A stretch of 64,000 nt of DNA from Methylocystis sp. H62 (GTDB lineage: Bacteria; Pseudomonadota; Alphaproteobacteria; Rhizobiales; Beijerinckiaceae), in the NCBI RefSeq assembly GCF_015709515.1, contig NZ_JADNQZ010000058.1:186001-250000 (forward strand), in the 5' to 3' direction. The notes under the pieces are model-generated. The model made no database searches. It was not told the DNA's origin and saw only the letters and a program-made list of their open reading frames with translations. Shown piece by piece: positions 26,057-36,427 of the stretch (positions are counted from its first letter, which is position 1; every line of letters begins with the position of its first letter). Made by a program: the position numbers and the translations under genes.

Positions 26057-26994
26057 TGTGCACGAGCTGCGGCTGCCAGGGGCAGGGGACCACGATGACC
26101 AATCTGCAGACCGGCGCGCGCGCGGACATCGCGGCGCCCGAGCATGATTTGCTCGGCGAGGCCCATTCGCATGGGGAGCATGGCCACGGTCATCTTCATG
26201 GCGAACATCAACATGCTCATGATCATCATCACGGGCACGAGCAGGGTCATGCGCACGGGCATGATCACAGCCACGTGCATGCGCATGATCACAGCGATCA
26301 CGATCAGGCACACGAGGAGACCCACCGCCGCCTCGAACTTGAAACGCGCATTCTCGCGAAGAACGACGCGATCGCCGCTAAATGTCGGGCATGGCTTGCG
26401 GGTCGCGAGATCGTTGCGCTCAATCTCGTCAGTTCGCCCGGCGCGGGAAAGACGACGCTGCTCGAGCGCGCCATCGCGGATCTTTCGGGCGCGCTGCCGC
26501 TGTTCGTCATCGAAGGCGATCAGGCGACGTCGAATGATGGCGAGCGCATTCGCGCGGCGGGCGCGCCGGTGGTTCAGGTCAATACCGGAACCGGGTGCCA
26601 TCTCGATGCGGAGATGATCGCGCGCGCGCTTTCCGAACTCAAGCCGAGCGTCGGCTCGCTCCTGTTGATCGAGAACGTCGGCAATCTCGTCTGTCCGGCG
26701 CTGTTCGATCTCGGCGAACACGCCAAGGCGGTCATCTTTTCGACGACCGAAGGCGAAGACAAGCCGCTCAAATATCCGCATATGTTCAGCGCCGCGAAGC
26801 TCGTCATCTTCAACAAGATCGATCTTCTGCCGCATCTCGATTTCTCGATGGAGCGGGCGCGAGAGAATATTCTCCGCGTCAATCCGGATGTTGAGATCGT
26901 CGAAGTCTCCGCCAAGACCGGCGCGGGCATGCAGCAGCTCTACGACTGGATTCGCGCGCAGCGTACGGCGGTGAAGGAACAGGCGCTTGTGTAA
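26056..26994 (+). CDS. hypB: GTPase HypB with histidine-rich nickel store
   Basis: HypB uses GTP to drive nickel insertion. It begins MCTSCGC, the high-affinity nickel site of some HypB proteins, then has an extreme histidine-rich tract with 24 histidines between residues 37 and 90, usually taken as nickel storage. The GTPase domain follows: [14 protein letters not shown] (Walker A), [29 protein letters not shown] and FNKIDLLPH (NKxD). ATG 26056 overlaps hypA, giving 312 residues. It is the last gene of the hydrogenase cluster and faces the next operon tail to tail. Confidence 0.96.
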   Translation: MCTSCGCQGQGTTMTNLQTGARADIAAPEHDLLGEAHSHGEHGHGHLHGEHQHAHDHHHGHEQGHAHGHDHSHVHAHDHSDHDQAHEETHRRLELETRILAKNDAIAAKCRAWLAGREIVALNLVSSPGAGKTTLLERAIADLSGALPLFVIEGDQATSNDGERIRAAGAPVVQVNTGTGCHLDAEMIARALSELKPSVGSLLLIENVGNLVCPALFDLGEHAKAVIFSTTEGEDKPLKYPHMFSAAKLVIFNKIDLLPHLDFSMERARENILRVNPDVEIVEVSAKTGAGMQQLYDWIRAQRTAVKEQALV

Positions 26995-27041
26995 AGACAG
27001 CGGTAAAGGAGTTCTTCCTAAATCGCTGCTTCTTTCACGTC
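26995..27041. terminator. possible bidirectional terminator between convergent operons
   Basis: Between hypB and the convergent transglutaminase gene, AAAGACAGCGG...AAAGGA and TTCCT...CGCTGCTTCTTT form an imperfect hairpin with A-rich and T-rich flanks on opposite sides. It overlaps the last codons of the minus-strand gene. Mismatches make it only a candidate. Confidence 0.33.
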
Positions 27042-27899
27042 GACGCTGACATCCAAATCTTGATCGCCGGCGCCGATGATCACGCCGTCAATCGGCGAAA
27101 CATCCGCATAGTCGCGGCCGATGGCGATGGCGATATGGTCGTTGCCAACGACGATAGCGTTCGTCGGATCAAGGTCGAAGAAGCCAAATTCCGGCCCGCA
27201 CCAAACAGACACCCACGCATGGGTTGAATCGGCGCCTTCCAGCCGCGGCTGGCCTGGCGCTGCGTAGGTTCGAAGATAGCCGCTGACATAGGACGCCGCC
27301 AGGCCAAGCCCGCGTAAAGCCGCGATCATGATATGCGCAAAATCCTGGCAGACGCCGCGACGGCGTTCGAACGCCTGCGCGATCGGCGTCGCAATATGCG
27401 TCGCATCCGGGTCATAGGCGAAGTCGGCATGGATGCGCTGCGTCAGTTCAATGGCGCCTTCGAGGATCGGCCGCCCGGGCGAAAAGCTTTCGCGTGCATA
27501 ATGCGTCGCTGCGTCGAACAGCGGCGCAAAGCGGCTTGCGTAAATGTAATGGGCGGGAGAGGAGGCCGCGAGCGAGTCGGACGCGTAGGCGGCGTTCCTC
27601 ACGATTTCCCAAGCCGGCGTCAGCGCCGGCGCAGGCGGCGGCGCTCGTTCGACTGCGACGCGCGCCGTAAGAGCGATCTGCAGCCTCGTGTGGGGCTTGA
27701 GGATGCGCGCTTCGCAAATTCGGTTCCCTTGAAAGTCAATCCTTTCATTGATGAATTCGGCCGACGGCGAGAGTTCGATGTGGCTGGACAGCAGTGTCTG
27801 GCCGCGATCATTGCGCGGGATCAGGCGCATGGCGCAGCGCGCCGAGGCGACCGGCGCGTCATATTTGTAGATCGTGCGATGGGCGATATCGTAGATCAC
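27018..27899 (-). CDS. transglutaminase-like peptidase family protein
   Basis: The 293-residue protein has the bacterial transglutaminase N-terminal beta domain ([17 protein letters not shown]) and a papain-fold core with catalytic triad Cys184 (RRGVCQDFAHIM), His227 (DSTHAWVSVW) and Asp242/244 (FFDLDP). There is no signal peptide. Bacterial members of this family are thought to cleave or form amide bonds rather than crosslink proteins. It is the last gene of a three-gene operon and overlaps the ATP-grasp gene by 4 bases, so it likely acts on the same product. Substrate unknown. Confidence 0.88.
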   Translation of the reverse strand: MIYDIAHRTIYKYDAPVASARCAMRLIPRNDRGQTLLSSHIELSPSAEFINERIDFQGNRICEARILKPHTRLQIALTARVAVERAPPPAPALTPAWEIVRNAAYASDSLAASSPAHYIYASRFAPLFDAATHYARESFSPGRPILEGAIELTQRIHADFAYDPDATHIATPIAQAFERRRGVCQDFAHIMIAALRGLGLAASYVSGYLRTYAAPGQPRLEGADSTHAWVSVWCGPEFGFFDLDPTNAIVVGNDHIAIAIGRDYADVSPIDGVIIGAGDQDLDVSVDVKEAAI

Positions 27900-30409
27900 G
27901 CGATCCGCGACGGCTGAGAATTTGCGGCGCCATCGGCGCCATGCGTGAAGTAGCGCTCGGCGATTTTATCGGCGAGAGTCATCAGACGTTGCTCAAACCC
28001 AAGAATGATCGCGGCGTCCAGGCGGCGCGCATCCTCCGACTCGAGCTCGGCGCGCAGCTTGACGGAGAGTCGCCGCGGCGGCTCCATGACTCCATCGTCG
28101 CGCAAATTTGGCAGCGCCGCGAGATGTTCGTCGATGCGCATCGCCTGGAAGAGGACGGATCGCGGATTGAACGGATCGAGCATGGCCATGTCGAGGACCG
28201 GCGCCAGTGCGGCGCCGGCGATGTAGCGGGAGCGATAGGTGATCTGCGAATCGAGCAGATCGAGCAGAGCGTCCAGCGTCTCGACCGTCGCGTCGTCGCC
28301 GGCGAACTGTCGGGCGAAGCGGCACGTCCCGACGGCGCGTTCGATTCTCCGCCCAAGATCGATAAAACTCCAGCCGGCGACGCGGTTGAAATTTTCGTCG
28401 ATCAGTCCGGACAACGCCGCCAGCGTATGAAGCGATCGCTCCACAATTTCCAGCGCCTCGGGCTCGGTTATCGCGGCGGCGCCGGCGCGCGTCAGACGCG
28501 TTTCGATGCGTCCGATGAGCTGCCAGACATCTTGGGACAAGCGCTCGCGCACGATCGACGCCGCGCGTCTCGCATTGCGTACGACCGACAACGCGGAACC
28601 GTAATCGTCGGCGCCGGCTGCCGCGGACCATGCAATCTCAGTCGGGTCCATGTCCGGCGCGTCTTCGGGCGCAGCGCCCCAGGCGATCAGCAGTCGCGCA
28701 AGCCGTTCGATCGACTGGCGCCCTTGCAGATCGATGTGCTGAAGTTCGCCCAGCCGCGCCCCGAGCGACCGCACGACGCGCAACGTCGCTTCGGCGCGCT
28801 CGAGATAGCGTCCCATCCAGAAAAGATTATCGGCGGCGCGGCTCGGCAGGTTGCCGAGCGCGCGCACGATCGGCGGATCCTCGTCGGACGGCAGCAGAGT
28901 CGACCATTCGATCGGATGGCTCGTCAACACCCAGACGTCGCTCGATCGCGCGCCGGCGTCCATCGACACGGCGCGCGCATTAAGCCGGTTGGAGACTCGG
29001 CAGAATCCGCCGGGCATCACCTTCCAACCGTCAGCTGTCGCGGCGGCGAACACGCGCAAGGCGAAAGGTCTCGGCGTCAGCCTGCCGTCGGACCAAGCGG
29101 GCGTCGTGGAGAGCTTGACCTGTTCCTGAGCGACATAGTCGACGCCGCGCTGATTTATGGCGTCGATCAGACGCGCGCGCGCCTCGCTGGAGAGCGCGTG
29201 ACCGAGCGCCTCACGACATTCGCCAAATCCCGGGAGCCTGTCGCTGAACGCCCCGCTGATCGCATAGTCGCTCAAGGCACTGACAACCTGGTCGCGTTCG
29301 CTTTCGCGTCCGCACCACCACGTCGCGACATTGGGAAGTTTGAGACTCTCGCCGAGCACGCGTTCAGACAGCTCCGGCAGAAAGCTCAACAGCGCGCGCG
29401 ATTCGATAAGACCGGCGCCGGGCATATTCGCGACGACAACGGCGCCGCGACGGATGGCCTCGAACATCCCGGCGACGCCCAGACGCGATGCGGCGTTCTG
29501 CTCCAGCGGGTCGCACCAGTCAGCGTCGACGCGACGCCAAATCGCATCGGCGCGCTTCAAGCCGGCGATGGTGCGCACATGCAGCTTGCCATCGCTCATC
29601 ACGAGATCTTCGCCTTCGACCAGCGTAAGGCCGAGATAGCGGGCGAGATTGACCTGCTCGGAATAGGTCTCGCTCCAAGGGCCAGGCGTCAGCAGGCAGA
29701 TGCGCGGATCAACGCGCTGCGCCGCGCCGGAGATGCTCGCACGGAATTCTCGGAAAAACGGCGCGAGGCGCTCGACGTTCATGTCTCGATAGAGACTTGG
29801 CAGCGCGCGCGACAGGATCATCCGATTTTCTAAGGCGTAACCAGCTCCCGAAGGCGCCTGCGCGCGATCGCCGAGCACCCGCCAGGCGCCATCGGGCCCG
29901 CGCCCGATATCGGCGGCGTAAAAGCGAAGCCAGCGTCCGCCGGGCGGCGCGACTCCGCACATCGGTCGAATGAAGTCAGGCGATCCCGTGATGGCTGCGG
30001 CCGGCAGGGCGCCCTCAGCGACAAGCCGCGCCTTGCCGTAAACGTCATGCAGGATCTGATCGAGAAGTTCGGCGCGCTGTGCAACGCCAGTCGCAATATC
30101 GCGCCATTCTGATTCCGGGATCAGAAGCGGCAAACGCCCTAACGGCCAACTGCGCTCCTTGGTTTCTCCGTGGACCCGGTAGGAAATTCCCATGTCGTCG
30201 ATGCGGCGGCCGGCCGCGGCGAAGCGTTGCTCAAGGCCGATATCGCCGAATGCGGCGAGCGATTCGAGGAATTGGAGCCAGTGCGCACGCGGACATCCAT
30301 CTGGGTCGAGAAGCTCATCCGGCGCGTCGCGCATCGGCGCATATTGCGCGATCCAGGCGGCAACGCGCTGCGACGCCTTGTCCGTTTCAATGGGCCGCTC
30401 AGCGGACAA
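27896..30409 (-). CDS. circularly permuted ATP-grasp plus alpha-E domain protein
   Basis: This 837-residue fusion has an N-terminal circularly permuted ATP-grasp module (about 60-500; landmarks [51 protein letters not shown]) and a C-terminal alpha-E domain starting near residue 515 with [18 protein letters not shown]. In many genomes the two are separate adjacent genes; here they are one chain. ATP-grasp enzymes join a carboxylate to an amine at the cost of ATP, and the alpha-E helix bundle has no known activity. It overlaps the DUF2126 gene by 11 bases and the small transglutaminase by 4. Published genome surveys predict an amide-bond-forming role; no substrate is established. Confidence 0.86.
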   Translation of the reverse strand: MSAERPIETDKASQRVAAWIAQYAPMRDAPDELLDPDGCPRAHWLQFLESLAAFGDIGLEQRFAAAGRRIDDMGISYRVHGETKERSWPLGRLPLLIPESEWRDIATGVAQRAELLDQILHDVYGKARLVAEGALPAAAITGSPDFIRPMCGVAPPGGRWLRFYAADIGRGPDGAWRVLGDRAQAPSGAGYALENRMILSRALPSLYRDMNVERLAPFFREFRASISGAAQRVDPRICLLTPGPWSETYSEQVNLARYLGLTLVEGEDLVMSDGKLHVRTIAGLKRADAIWRRVDADWCDPLEQNAASRLGVAGMFEAIRRGAVVVANMPGAGLIESRALLSFLPELSERVLGESLKLPNVATWWCGRESERDQVVSALSDYAISGAFSDRLPGFGECREALGHALSSEARARLIDAINQRGVDYVAQEQVKLSTTPAWSDGRLTPRPFALRVFAAATADGWKVMPGGFCRVSNRLNARAVSMDAGARSSDVWVLTSHPIEWSTLLPSDEDPPIVRALGNLPSRAADNLFWMGRYLERAEATLRVVRSLGARLGELQHIDLQGRQSIERLARLLIAWGAAPEDAPDMDPTEIAWSAAAGADDYGSALSVVRNARRAASIVRERLSQDVWQLIGRIETRLTRAGAAAITEPEALEIVERSLHTLAALSGLIDENFNRVAGWSFIDLGRRIERAVGTCRFARQFAGDDATVETLDALLDLLDSQITYRSRYIAGAALAPVLDMAMLDPFNPRSVLFQAMRIDEHLAALPNLRDDGVMEPPRRLSVKLRAELESEDARRLDAAIILGFEQRLMTLADKIAERYFTHGADGAANSQPSRIA

Positions 30410-33400
30410 TGCTCCTCCGAAGATCCAGCGTCAGCGGAAACTCTTGGCCTGGCTCCTCGCGCGGCGGATCGGCAGGCCCGGGCGTGTGCCCATGATCCTG
30501 AAATCGCGCCAAGCGCCGCGCTTCGGCTTCGTTACTGTTGACGGGGAAGGCGTCGTAATTGCGGCCCCCAGGGTGCGTCGCGTGATATACGCAGCCGCCC
30601 AGTGAACGCCTGCTCCAGCCGTCGATGACGTCGAAGGTCAAGGGCGCATGGACCGGCAGCGTCGGATGCAGGCCTGACGGCGGCTGCCAGGCCTTGAAGC
30701 GCACGCCCGCCACCGCCTCGCCGGGGACGCCGGTGTTGGTCATCGGCACGCGGCGTCCGTTGCAGGCGATGACGTGCCGGCCGGGAACGAGGCCCTTGGC
30801 CTTGACCTGCAACCGCTCGAGCGACGAGTCGACGTAGCGCACCGTGGCGCCATTCGCGCCTTCCTCGCCCATCACATGCCAGGGTTCGAGCGCGCCGCGG
30901 ATCTCCAGATGAACGCCGCCGTGCTCGACGCTTCCGGCGAGCGGGAAGCGGAACTCGCGCTGCGCCTCGAACCATTCCTCTTCGAAGTCGTAGCCGGCGC
31001 GGCGCAGATCATCGATCACGCCGAGAAAGTCCTGCCAGACGAAATGCGGCAGCATGAATTTGTCGTGCAGCGCCGTTCCCCAGCGCACCAGATCGCCGTG
31101 CTGCGGCTCCCGCCAGAACCATGCGACGAGCGCGCGCAGCAACAGCTGCTGCGCGAGACTCATGCGGGCGTCCGGCGGCATTTCGAAGGCGCGGAATTCG
31201 ACGAGCCCGAGACGCCCCGTCGGTCCGTCGGGCGAATAGAGCTTGTCGATGCAGATTTCGGCGCGATGGGTGTTGCCGCCGACATCGACCAGCAGATTGC
31301 GGAACAACCGATCGACGAGCCACGGCGGCACATAGCCTTCGCCGGGAGACGGCACCTGCGCCAGGGCGATCTCCAGCTCATACAGCGAGTCGTGGCGCGC
31401 CTCGTCGACGCGCGGCGACTGGCTGGTGGGGCCGATGAACAGGCCGGAGAACAGATAGGATAAGGAGGGATGCCGCTGCCAATAGAGCACCAGACTCTTC
31501 AACAGATCGGGGCGGCGCAGGAAGGGCGAGTCGGCCGCCGTTTTGCCCCCAAGCACGACATGATTGCCGCCGCCCGAGCCGATCTGTCGGCCGTCGATCA
31601 TGAATTTGGCGGTCGTCAACCGCGCCTGCCGCGCGTCCTCATAGAGCGCGGTCGTCGTTTCGACGGCCTCCCGCCATGTGGCGGCCGGGTGAACATTGAC
31701 CTCGATGACGCCGGGATCAGGCGTCACCTTGATCACTTCGAGGCGGGGGTCGTCGGGCGGCGGATAGCCTTCGATGTAGAGCGGCAGCCCGGTCGCCTTG
31801 GCGCTCTCTTCCACCGCCTCGAGCAGTTCGAGATAATCCTCGAGCGTTTCGACCGGCGGCATGAACACGCAGAGATTGCCGTCTCGTGGTTCTATGGTGA
31901 AAGCGGTGCGCACGGCCCCTTCGACAATGGACTGTTCATGTACGTCCTGGCGCGCGGGACCCCCGGGCGTCGCCCCGCCGGCCTGAATGCGGCGAAAATG
32001 GCCGGGTTCGGGCAGCGGCTCGCGGGGCGCGAAGGGATCCTGCGGATAGATGAACGGATATTCGCTTTCGGGGAGCTTGGGCAAGGATGCGACCGGGAGC
32101 CGCAGTCCGATAGGCGAATCGCCCGGCGCCAAGAACAGTTTTCCGCGGCGCAGCGTCCACTTCTCCGAGGTCCAGCGCGACTGTGACTCGGCGCGCGCAT
32201 TCCAGCGCTGAATTGGTAGAACGAAGCCGGTCGGCTTGCTCAGGCCGCGTTCGAACACCCGCATCATGCGCGAGCGCTCCTCCGCGTCGTCGATCTTGGG
32301 ATCGGAGGGATCGACATTGATCGGGAGGACGCTCTCCTTGACCATCCAATGCGCAGGATCTTCGTAAGCCGGCAAGGCATGTTCGGCGCCCACCCCGAGA
32401 CGCTCGGCAAGATCGTGCACAAAGACTTCCGCTGCTGCCGTGGTCGCGCCTTTCGGCTCGGCGATATCGGCGATCAGTTGCGGCTGCGACCAAATCGGTT
32501 TGCCGTCCCGGCGCCAGTAAAGCCCGAAGGCCCAGCGCGGCAGGCTTTCGCCGGGATACCATTTGCCCTGGCCGTAATGCAGAAACCCGTTTGGCGCAAA
32601 GCGTTCGCGCAGCATGCGAATAAGGTCGTCGGCCCGCTCTCGCTTGGTGGGGCCGGTCGCCGCCGTGTTCCATTCTGGGGACTCGAAGTCGTCGATCGAG
32701 ACGAACGTCGGCTCGCCGCCCATGGTGAGGCGAACGTCGAGCGCTTTTAGGTCCGCGTCGACGCTTTCGCCCAGGGCGTCAAGCCGGCTCCATGCGTCAT
32801 CTGAAAAGGGCGCGGTGATGCGCGGCGCCTCATTGATGCGATCGACGCGCATCTCGAAACCGAACTCGACTTGGGCAGGCTCTACGAGCCCCGACAGAGG
32901 CGCGGCGGAACGATAGTGCGGCGCGCTGCATAGCGGCAGATGACCTTCGCCACAAAACAGTCCCGACGTCGCGTCGAGACCGATCCAACCAGCGCCGGGC
33001 AGAAAAACTTCCGCCCAAGCGTGCAGATCGGTGAAGTCGTGATCGGTTCCCTTCGGGCCTTCAATCGGATCGACATCGGCCTTTAACTGGATGAGGTAGC
33101 CGGAGACGAAACGTGCGGCGAGACCGAGCTTGCGCAAGATCTGAACGAGAAGCCAAGCGGAATCGCGGCACGAACCCGATCCCAGCGCGAGAGTCTCTTC
33201 CGGCGCCTGCACGCCAGGCTCCATCCGGATGACGTAGCGAATGTCGCGGTGCAGCCGCGCGTTGAGTTCGACGAGAAAATCAATTGTCCGCATTTTTTGC
33301 CGCGGAAGGCTTCGGACGAAGTCTTCCGTCAGAGGCCCGACGTCGTCGGGTTCAAGATAGGCGGCAAGCTCAATTTTCTGTTCGTCCGGATAAGCGAACG

Positions 33401-33707
33401 GGAATTCTTCCGCATAAGGCTCGATGAAGAAATCGAACGGATTATAGACGGCGAGATCCGCCAGCAGATCGACCTCAATCTTGAATTCGCTCGCGCTATC
33501 GGGGAACACCAGACGCGCCAGCCAATTCCCGTGCGGGTCCTGCTGCCAGTTTATGAAATATTCCGAAGGCGCGATCTTGAGCGAATAGCTCAAGATTTTC
33601 GTGCGGCAATGCGGAGCCGGCCGCAGACGGACGATCTGCGGACCTAGCGCGACCGGGCGGTCATATTTGTAGTGGGTGATGTGGTGAAGAGCGATCTGGA
33701 TCGACAC
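30399..33707 (-). CDS. transglutaminase plus DUF2126 (putative amidoligase) fusion
   Basis: First gene of the operon, 1102 residues. Residues 1 to about 280 form a transglutaminase module ([17 protein letters not shown] start; Cys180 in [10 protein letters not shown], His229 in DLHAWAEVF, Asp245 in GLDATSG). The remaining 800 residues match DUF2126, regarded as a glutamine-synthetase-fold carboxylate-amine ligase; landmarks are [59 protein letters not shown] and [22 protein letters not shown]. The protein therefore holds both a predicted peptidase/transferase and a predicted ligase. It is cytosolic by sequence. Confidence 0.88.
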   Translation of the reverse strand: MSIQIALHHITHYKYDRPVALGPQIVRLRPAPHCRTKILSYSLKIAPSEYFINWQQDPHGNWLARLVFPDSASEFKIEVDLLADLAVYNPFDFFIEPYAEEFPFAYPDEQKIELAAYLEPDDVGPLTEDFVRSLPRQKMRTIDFLVELNARLHRDIRYVIRMEPGVQAPEETLALGSGSCRDSAWLLVQILRKLGLAARFVSGYLIQLKADVDPIEGPKGTDHDFTDLHAWAEVFLPGAGWIGLDATSGLFCGEGHLPLCSAPHYRSAAPLSGLVEPAQVEFGFEMRVDRINEAPRITAPFSDDAWSRLDALGESVDADLKALDVRLTMGGEPTFVSIDDFESPEWNTAATGPTKRERADDLIRMLRERFAPNGFLHYGQGKWYPGESLPRWAFGLYWRRDGKPIWSQPQLIADIAEPKGATTAAAEVFVHDLAERLGVGAEHALPAYEDPAHWMVKESVLPINVDPSDPKIDDAEERSRMMRVFERGLSKPTGFVLPIQRWNARAESQSRWTSEKWTLRRGKLFLAPGDSPIGLRLPVASLPKLPESEYPFIYPQDPFAPREPLPEPGHFRRIQAGGATPGGPARQDVHEQSIVEGAVRTAFTIEPRDGNLCVFMPPVETLEDYLELLEAVEESAKATGLPLYIEGYPPPDDPRLEVIKVTPDPGVIEVNVHPAATWREAVETTTALYEDARQARLTTAKFMIDGRQIGSGGGNHVVLGGKTAADSPFLRRPDLLKSLVLYWQRHPSLSYLFSGLFIGPTSQSPRVDEARHDSLYELEIALAQVPSPGEGYVPPWLVDRLFRNLLVDVGGNTHRAEICIDKLYSPDGPTGRLGLVEFRAFEMPPDARMSLAQQLLLRALVAWFWREPQHGDLVRWGTALHDKFMLPHFVWQDFLGVIDDLRRAGYDFEEEWFEAQREFRFPLAGSVEHGGVHLEIRGALEPWHVMGEEGANGATVRYVDSSLERLQVKAKGLVPGRHVIACNGRRVPMTNTGVPGEAVAGVRFKAWQPPSGLHPTLPVHAPLTFDVIDGWSRRSLGGCVYHATHPGGRNYDAFPVNSNEAEARRLARFQDHGHTPGPADPPREEPGQEFPLTLDLRRSIVR

Positions 33708-33807
33708 GTTAATCAGCGTCTCGTTTCAGCGCCATTCTCTCAAGAACTGGCGCAGGGCGACTGGGGGAGTTAGCGGGGCCGCGCCGCGCAGTGTCAATCT
33801 GAAGAGC

Positions 33808-33826
33808 CGCCAAAATGGCGGCTTTG
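33808..33826. other. hairpin in the divergent promoter region
   Basis: AGCCGCCA (33808-33815) and TGGCGGCT (33819-33826) form a perfect 8-bp stem around AAA in the 293-base gap between the divergent DUF2126 and metallopeptidase genes. It could be an operator for both directions or a leader hairpin. Nothing else structured is apparent in the gap. Confidence 0.42.
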
Positions 33827-34000
33827 TCCGAAATTGCGGCAATTAGCCTAGCAGGTGAATACGGGCTGCGCATTCAATTGGCGCCGGTATAGGATGCTCC
33901 GGAAGACCGAGTTCCCGAGCGACCGCCGCTCTGTCGTGACCAGGAACATTCCGCCCAGCAGCGCAGTTAAGGCCGCACGCGCGGTTCGGAAAGATCCTCC

Positions 34001-35083
34001 ATGAAAGCCTTTCGATGCCAGGTTTGCCGCCAGAGCATACTTTTTGAGAACACCAAATGCGAAAGTTGCGGGCACACGCTCGGCTATTTGCCGAAGCATG
34101 GCGAGATGACCGCAGTCGAACCCGTCGGTAACGGATGGCGCGCGCACGCTGACGGCGCTCGCGAATATCGCTTCTGCAAGAACTGGGAGCTGCACGGATG
34201 TAATTGGATGGTCGAAAAGGGCGGTCCCTCGGAGTATTGCTTCGCCTGCCAGCATAATCGAACCGTGCCTGATTTGTCGGACGACAAGCGCCACGCCGCG
34301 TGGCGGAAAATCGAAGCCGCTAAACGGAGGCTCTTTTACAGCCTGATCAGACTGAATCTTCCTGCGCCAACGGCGTCCGAGAACGACGGCGAGCCGCTCG
34401 TCTTTGATTTCTTGGCTGAGGAGGCGTCGCAACGGCCGGTGCTGACCGGCCATGACTCCGGACTGATTACGATCGCTTTGAAGGAAGCGGACGACCCCGT
34501 CCGGGAAAAAATGCGCGATGAGATGGGTGAGCCCTATCGTACGTTGCTCGGACATTTCAGGCATGAGATCGGCCATTATTATTGGGATCGCATCGTGCCG
34601 CACTCGCAATATCTTCGGCCGTTTCGTGAACTCTTTGGGGACGAGCGGGAAGACTATGCCGCCGCCCTAAAGAGACATTATGAGGAAGGGCCTCCAGGCG
34701 ACTGGCGACAAAAGCACATAAGCGCATACGCCTCTTGTCATGCATGGGAAGATTTTGCGGAAACCTTCGCGCATTATCTCCATATCGTCGACACGCTCGA
34801 AACCGGTCGTAGCGCGGGGCTCGTGGTGCGGCGGGACGACGGTTCTTCGGCGCGGGTCGAATTTGATCCCTACGGCTATCCCGACATCAATGAGATGGTC
34901 GATAGTTGGCTGGATATTTCGTTCGCGTTGAACAACATCAACCGATCTATGGGTCAGCCCGATATCTATCCCTTCGTGATTTCCTCGGTCGTGAAAGAAA
35001 AGCTGAGCTTTGTCCAAAACCTTCTCATGGATCACGCCCAGCGCCACGTCGCCGTCGCCGCGCCGCGCGCCGCGTGTTGCTAA
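34001..35083 (+). CDS. putative zinc-binding metallopeptidase with N-terminal zinc ribbon
   Basis: The 360-residue protein opens with a zinc ribbon (C6QVC9 and C20ESC23) and further cysteines in FCKNWELHGCNW and YCFACQ, then a metallopeptidase domain with HEIGHYYWD (HExGH zinc motif) near residue 190 and a downstream ESSPSSDWAEDFAET-like element, here CHAWEDFAETFAHYLH. I associate it with the zinc-ribbon_6 / Peptidase_Mx type (DUF2248). It is divergent from the transglutaminase-ATP-grasp operon, and genes of this type are commonly found near that system, so it may cleave the same product. There is no signal peptide. Confidence 0.85.
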   Translation: MKAFRCQVCRQSILFENTKCESCGHTLGYLPKHGEMTAVEPVGNGWRAHADGAREYRFCKNWELHGCNWMVEKGGPSEYCFACQHNRTVPDLSDDKRHAAWRKIEAAKRRLFYSLIRLNLPAPTASENDGEPLVFDFLAEEASQRPVLTGHDSGLITIALKEADDPVREKMRDEMGEPYRTLLGHFRHEIGHYYWDRIVPHSQYLRPFRELFGDEREDYAAALKRHYEEGPPGDWRQKHISAYASCHAWEDFAETFAHYLHIVDTLETGRSAGLVVRRDDGSSARVEFDPYGYPDINEMVDSWLDISFALNNINRSMGQPDIYPFVISSVVKEKLSFVQNLLMDHAQRHVAVAAPRAACC

Positions 35084-35287
35084 TCCATCCATTCGCGGCG
35101 CCAGGCCGGCTCGCAGGCGAAGCGCTCTTGAGCTTTGACGAAGCTGCAAGGGTCCAAAGACGATAGATCGGTTTGACGATGCGCCGCGCTCCTGCGATCA
35201 AGGCGGAAGGCGTGAGCCCTCGATGCGCGCCTGTGCGTTCAGGCGTAGGCTCGCGCTCCAGCGCCCGACCAGTCTTTGGGGAATCGG

Positions 35288-36421
35288 ATGATTGTTTCGT
35301 CGGCTTCGGATTATCGAAAGGTCGCACAGCGCAAGCTGCCGCGCTTCCTCTTTGATTATATCGATGGCGGGGCGAACGCCGAAGACACCCTGCAGGCCAA
35401 TGTCGCTGATTTGAGAGCGGTGAACCTCAGACAGCGCGTGTTGAAGAACGTTACCGGCCTCAGTCTCGCGACGGAATGGTTCGGTCAGCCTTCCGAGCTT
35501 CCCGTGATCCTGGCGCCTGTCGGGCTGAGCGGGATGTTTGCTCGTCGGGGTGAGGTCCAGGCGGCCAATGCTGCGGCGAAGAAGGGCATTCCGTACGTGC
35601 TGTCGACGCTCTCGGTCTGTTCGCTCGAAGAAGTCGCGTCGCAATGCGCCGCAGGAACCCTCTGGTTCCAGCTCTACGTGCTCAAAGACCGCGGATTCAT
35701 GCAGTCGATGCTGGAGCGGGCCCAGCGCGCAGGCATAAACAAACTTGTCTTCACGGTAGACCTTCCCGTGCATGGATCGCGCTACCGCGACGCCCATTCC
35801 GGTCTGTCAGGGCCCATCGCCAGACCGCGGCGCTTTCTTCAGGCGATCGCGAAACCGGGCTGGTCCTTTGACGTGGGGATCAGGGGCCGACCGCACGATC
35901 TCGGCAACATCTCAAAATATCTCGGCAAGGCGACCGGACTGCAGGATTACATCGGCTGGCTTGGAAAAAACATTGATCCATCGATCAGCTGGTCGGACCT
36001 CGAATGGATCCGCGAGTTCTGGAAGGGGCCTTTGATCCTCAAGGGCATATTGGATCCCGAGGATGCACGGGACGCCGTGCGGTTTGGAGCGAATGGAATC
36101 ATCGTTTCCAATCACGGCGGACGACAGCTCGACGGCGCGCTCTCAACGGTCAAAGCCTTGCCGCCGATCGTCGACGCCGTCGGAAGCGATCTCGAAGTAT
36201 TTGCCGATTCGGGCGTGCGGTCCGGACTGGACGTGGTGCGCATGCTGGCGCTCGGCGCAAAGGGCGTCCTGCTTGGCCGCGCCGCCGCATATGCGTTGGC
36301 GGCGGCTGGACAGGAGGGCGTCGAGAATATGCTCGAGATCTTCGCCAAAGAAATGCGCGTGGCGATGACTTTGACGGGCGTCACTTCGATTGCGCAGATT
36401 GATCGGCGCATTCTTGCGTAA
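35288..36421 (+). CDS. lldD: FMN-dependent L-lactate dehydrogenase
   Basis: LldD oxidises L-lactate to pyruvate and feeds the respiratory chain at the inner membrane. The 377-residue protein covers the alpha-hydroxy-acid oxidase barrel: [21 protein letters not shown] start, [35 protein letters not shown], catalytic His276 in [11 protein letters not shown] and the FMN phosphate loop [22 protein letters not shown] 35288 follows GGGGAATCGG; an in-frame TTG four codons upstream is less likely. Other 2-hydroxy acids (glycolate, mandelate) are possible substrates, though the sequence reads as LldD. It runs tail to tail with the carbonic anhydrase, 6 bases apart. Confidence 0.88.
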   Translation: MIVSSASDYRKVAQRKLPRFLFDYIDGGANAEDTLQANVADLRAVNLRQRVLKNVTGLSLATEWFGQPSELPVILAPVGLSGMFARRGEVQAANAAAKKGIPYVLSTLSVCSLEEVASQCAAGTLWFQLYVLKDRGFMQSMLERAQRAGINKLVFTVDLPVHGSRYRDAHSGLSGPIARPRRFLQAIAKPGWSFDVGIRGRPHDLGNISKYLGKATGLQDYIGWLGKNIDPSISWSDLEWIREFWKGPLILKGILDPEDARDAVRFGANGIIVSNHGGRQLDGALSTVKALPPIVDAVGSDLEVFADSGVRSGLDVVRMLALGAKGVLLGRAAAYALAAAGQEGVENMLEIFAKEMRVAMTLTGVTSIAQIDRRILA

Positions 36422-36427
36422 TTAGCT

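Noticed and set aside
26056-26330. Histidine-rich tract of hypB as a tandem DNA repeat
   Set aside because: The CAT/CAC runs encode a known HypB histidine-rich region and vary in codon order, so it is coding sequence rather than a separate repeat.
27794-29833. 679-codon plus-strand frame over the ATP-grasp gene
   Set aside because: Covers a well-supported gene on the other strand and has low-complexity Arg/Ala/Asp composition.
33848-34609. 253-codon minus-strand frame over the start of the metallopeptidase
   Set aside because: The plus-strand protein has zinc-ribbon and HExGH motifs; the antisense product has none.
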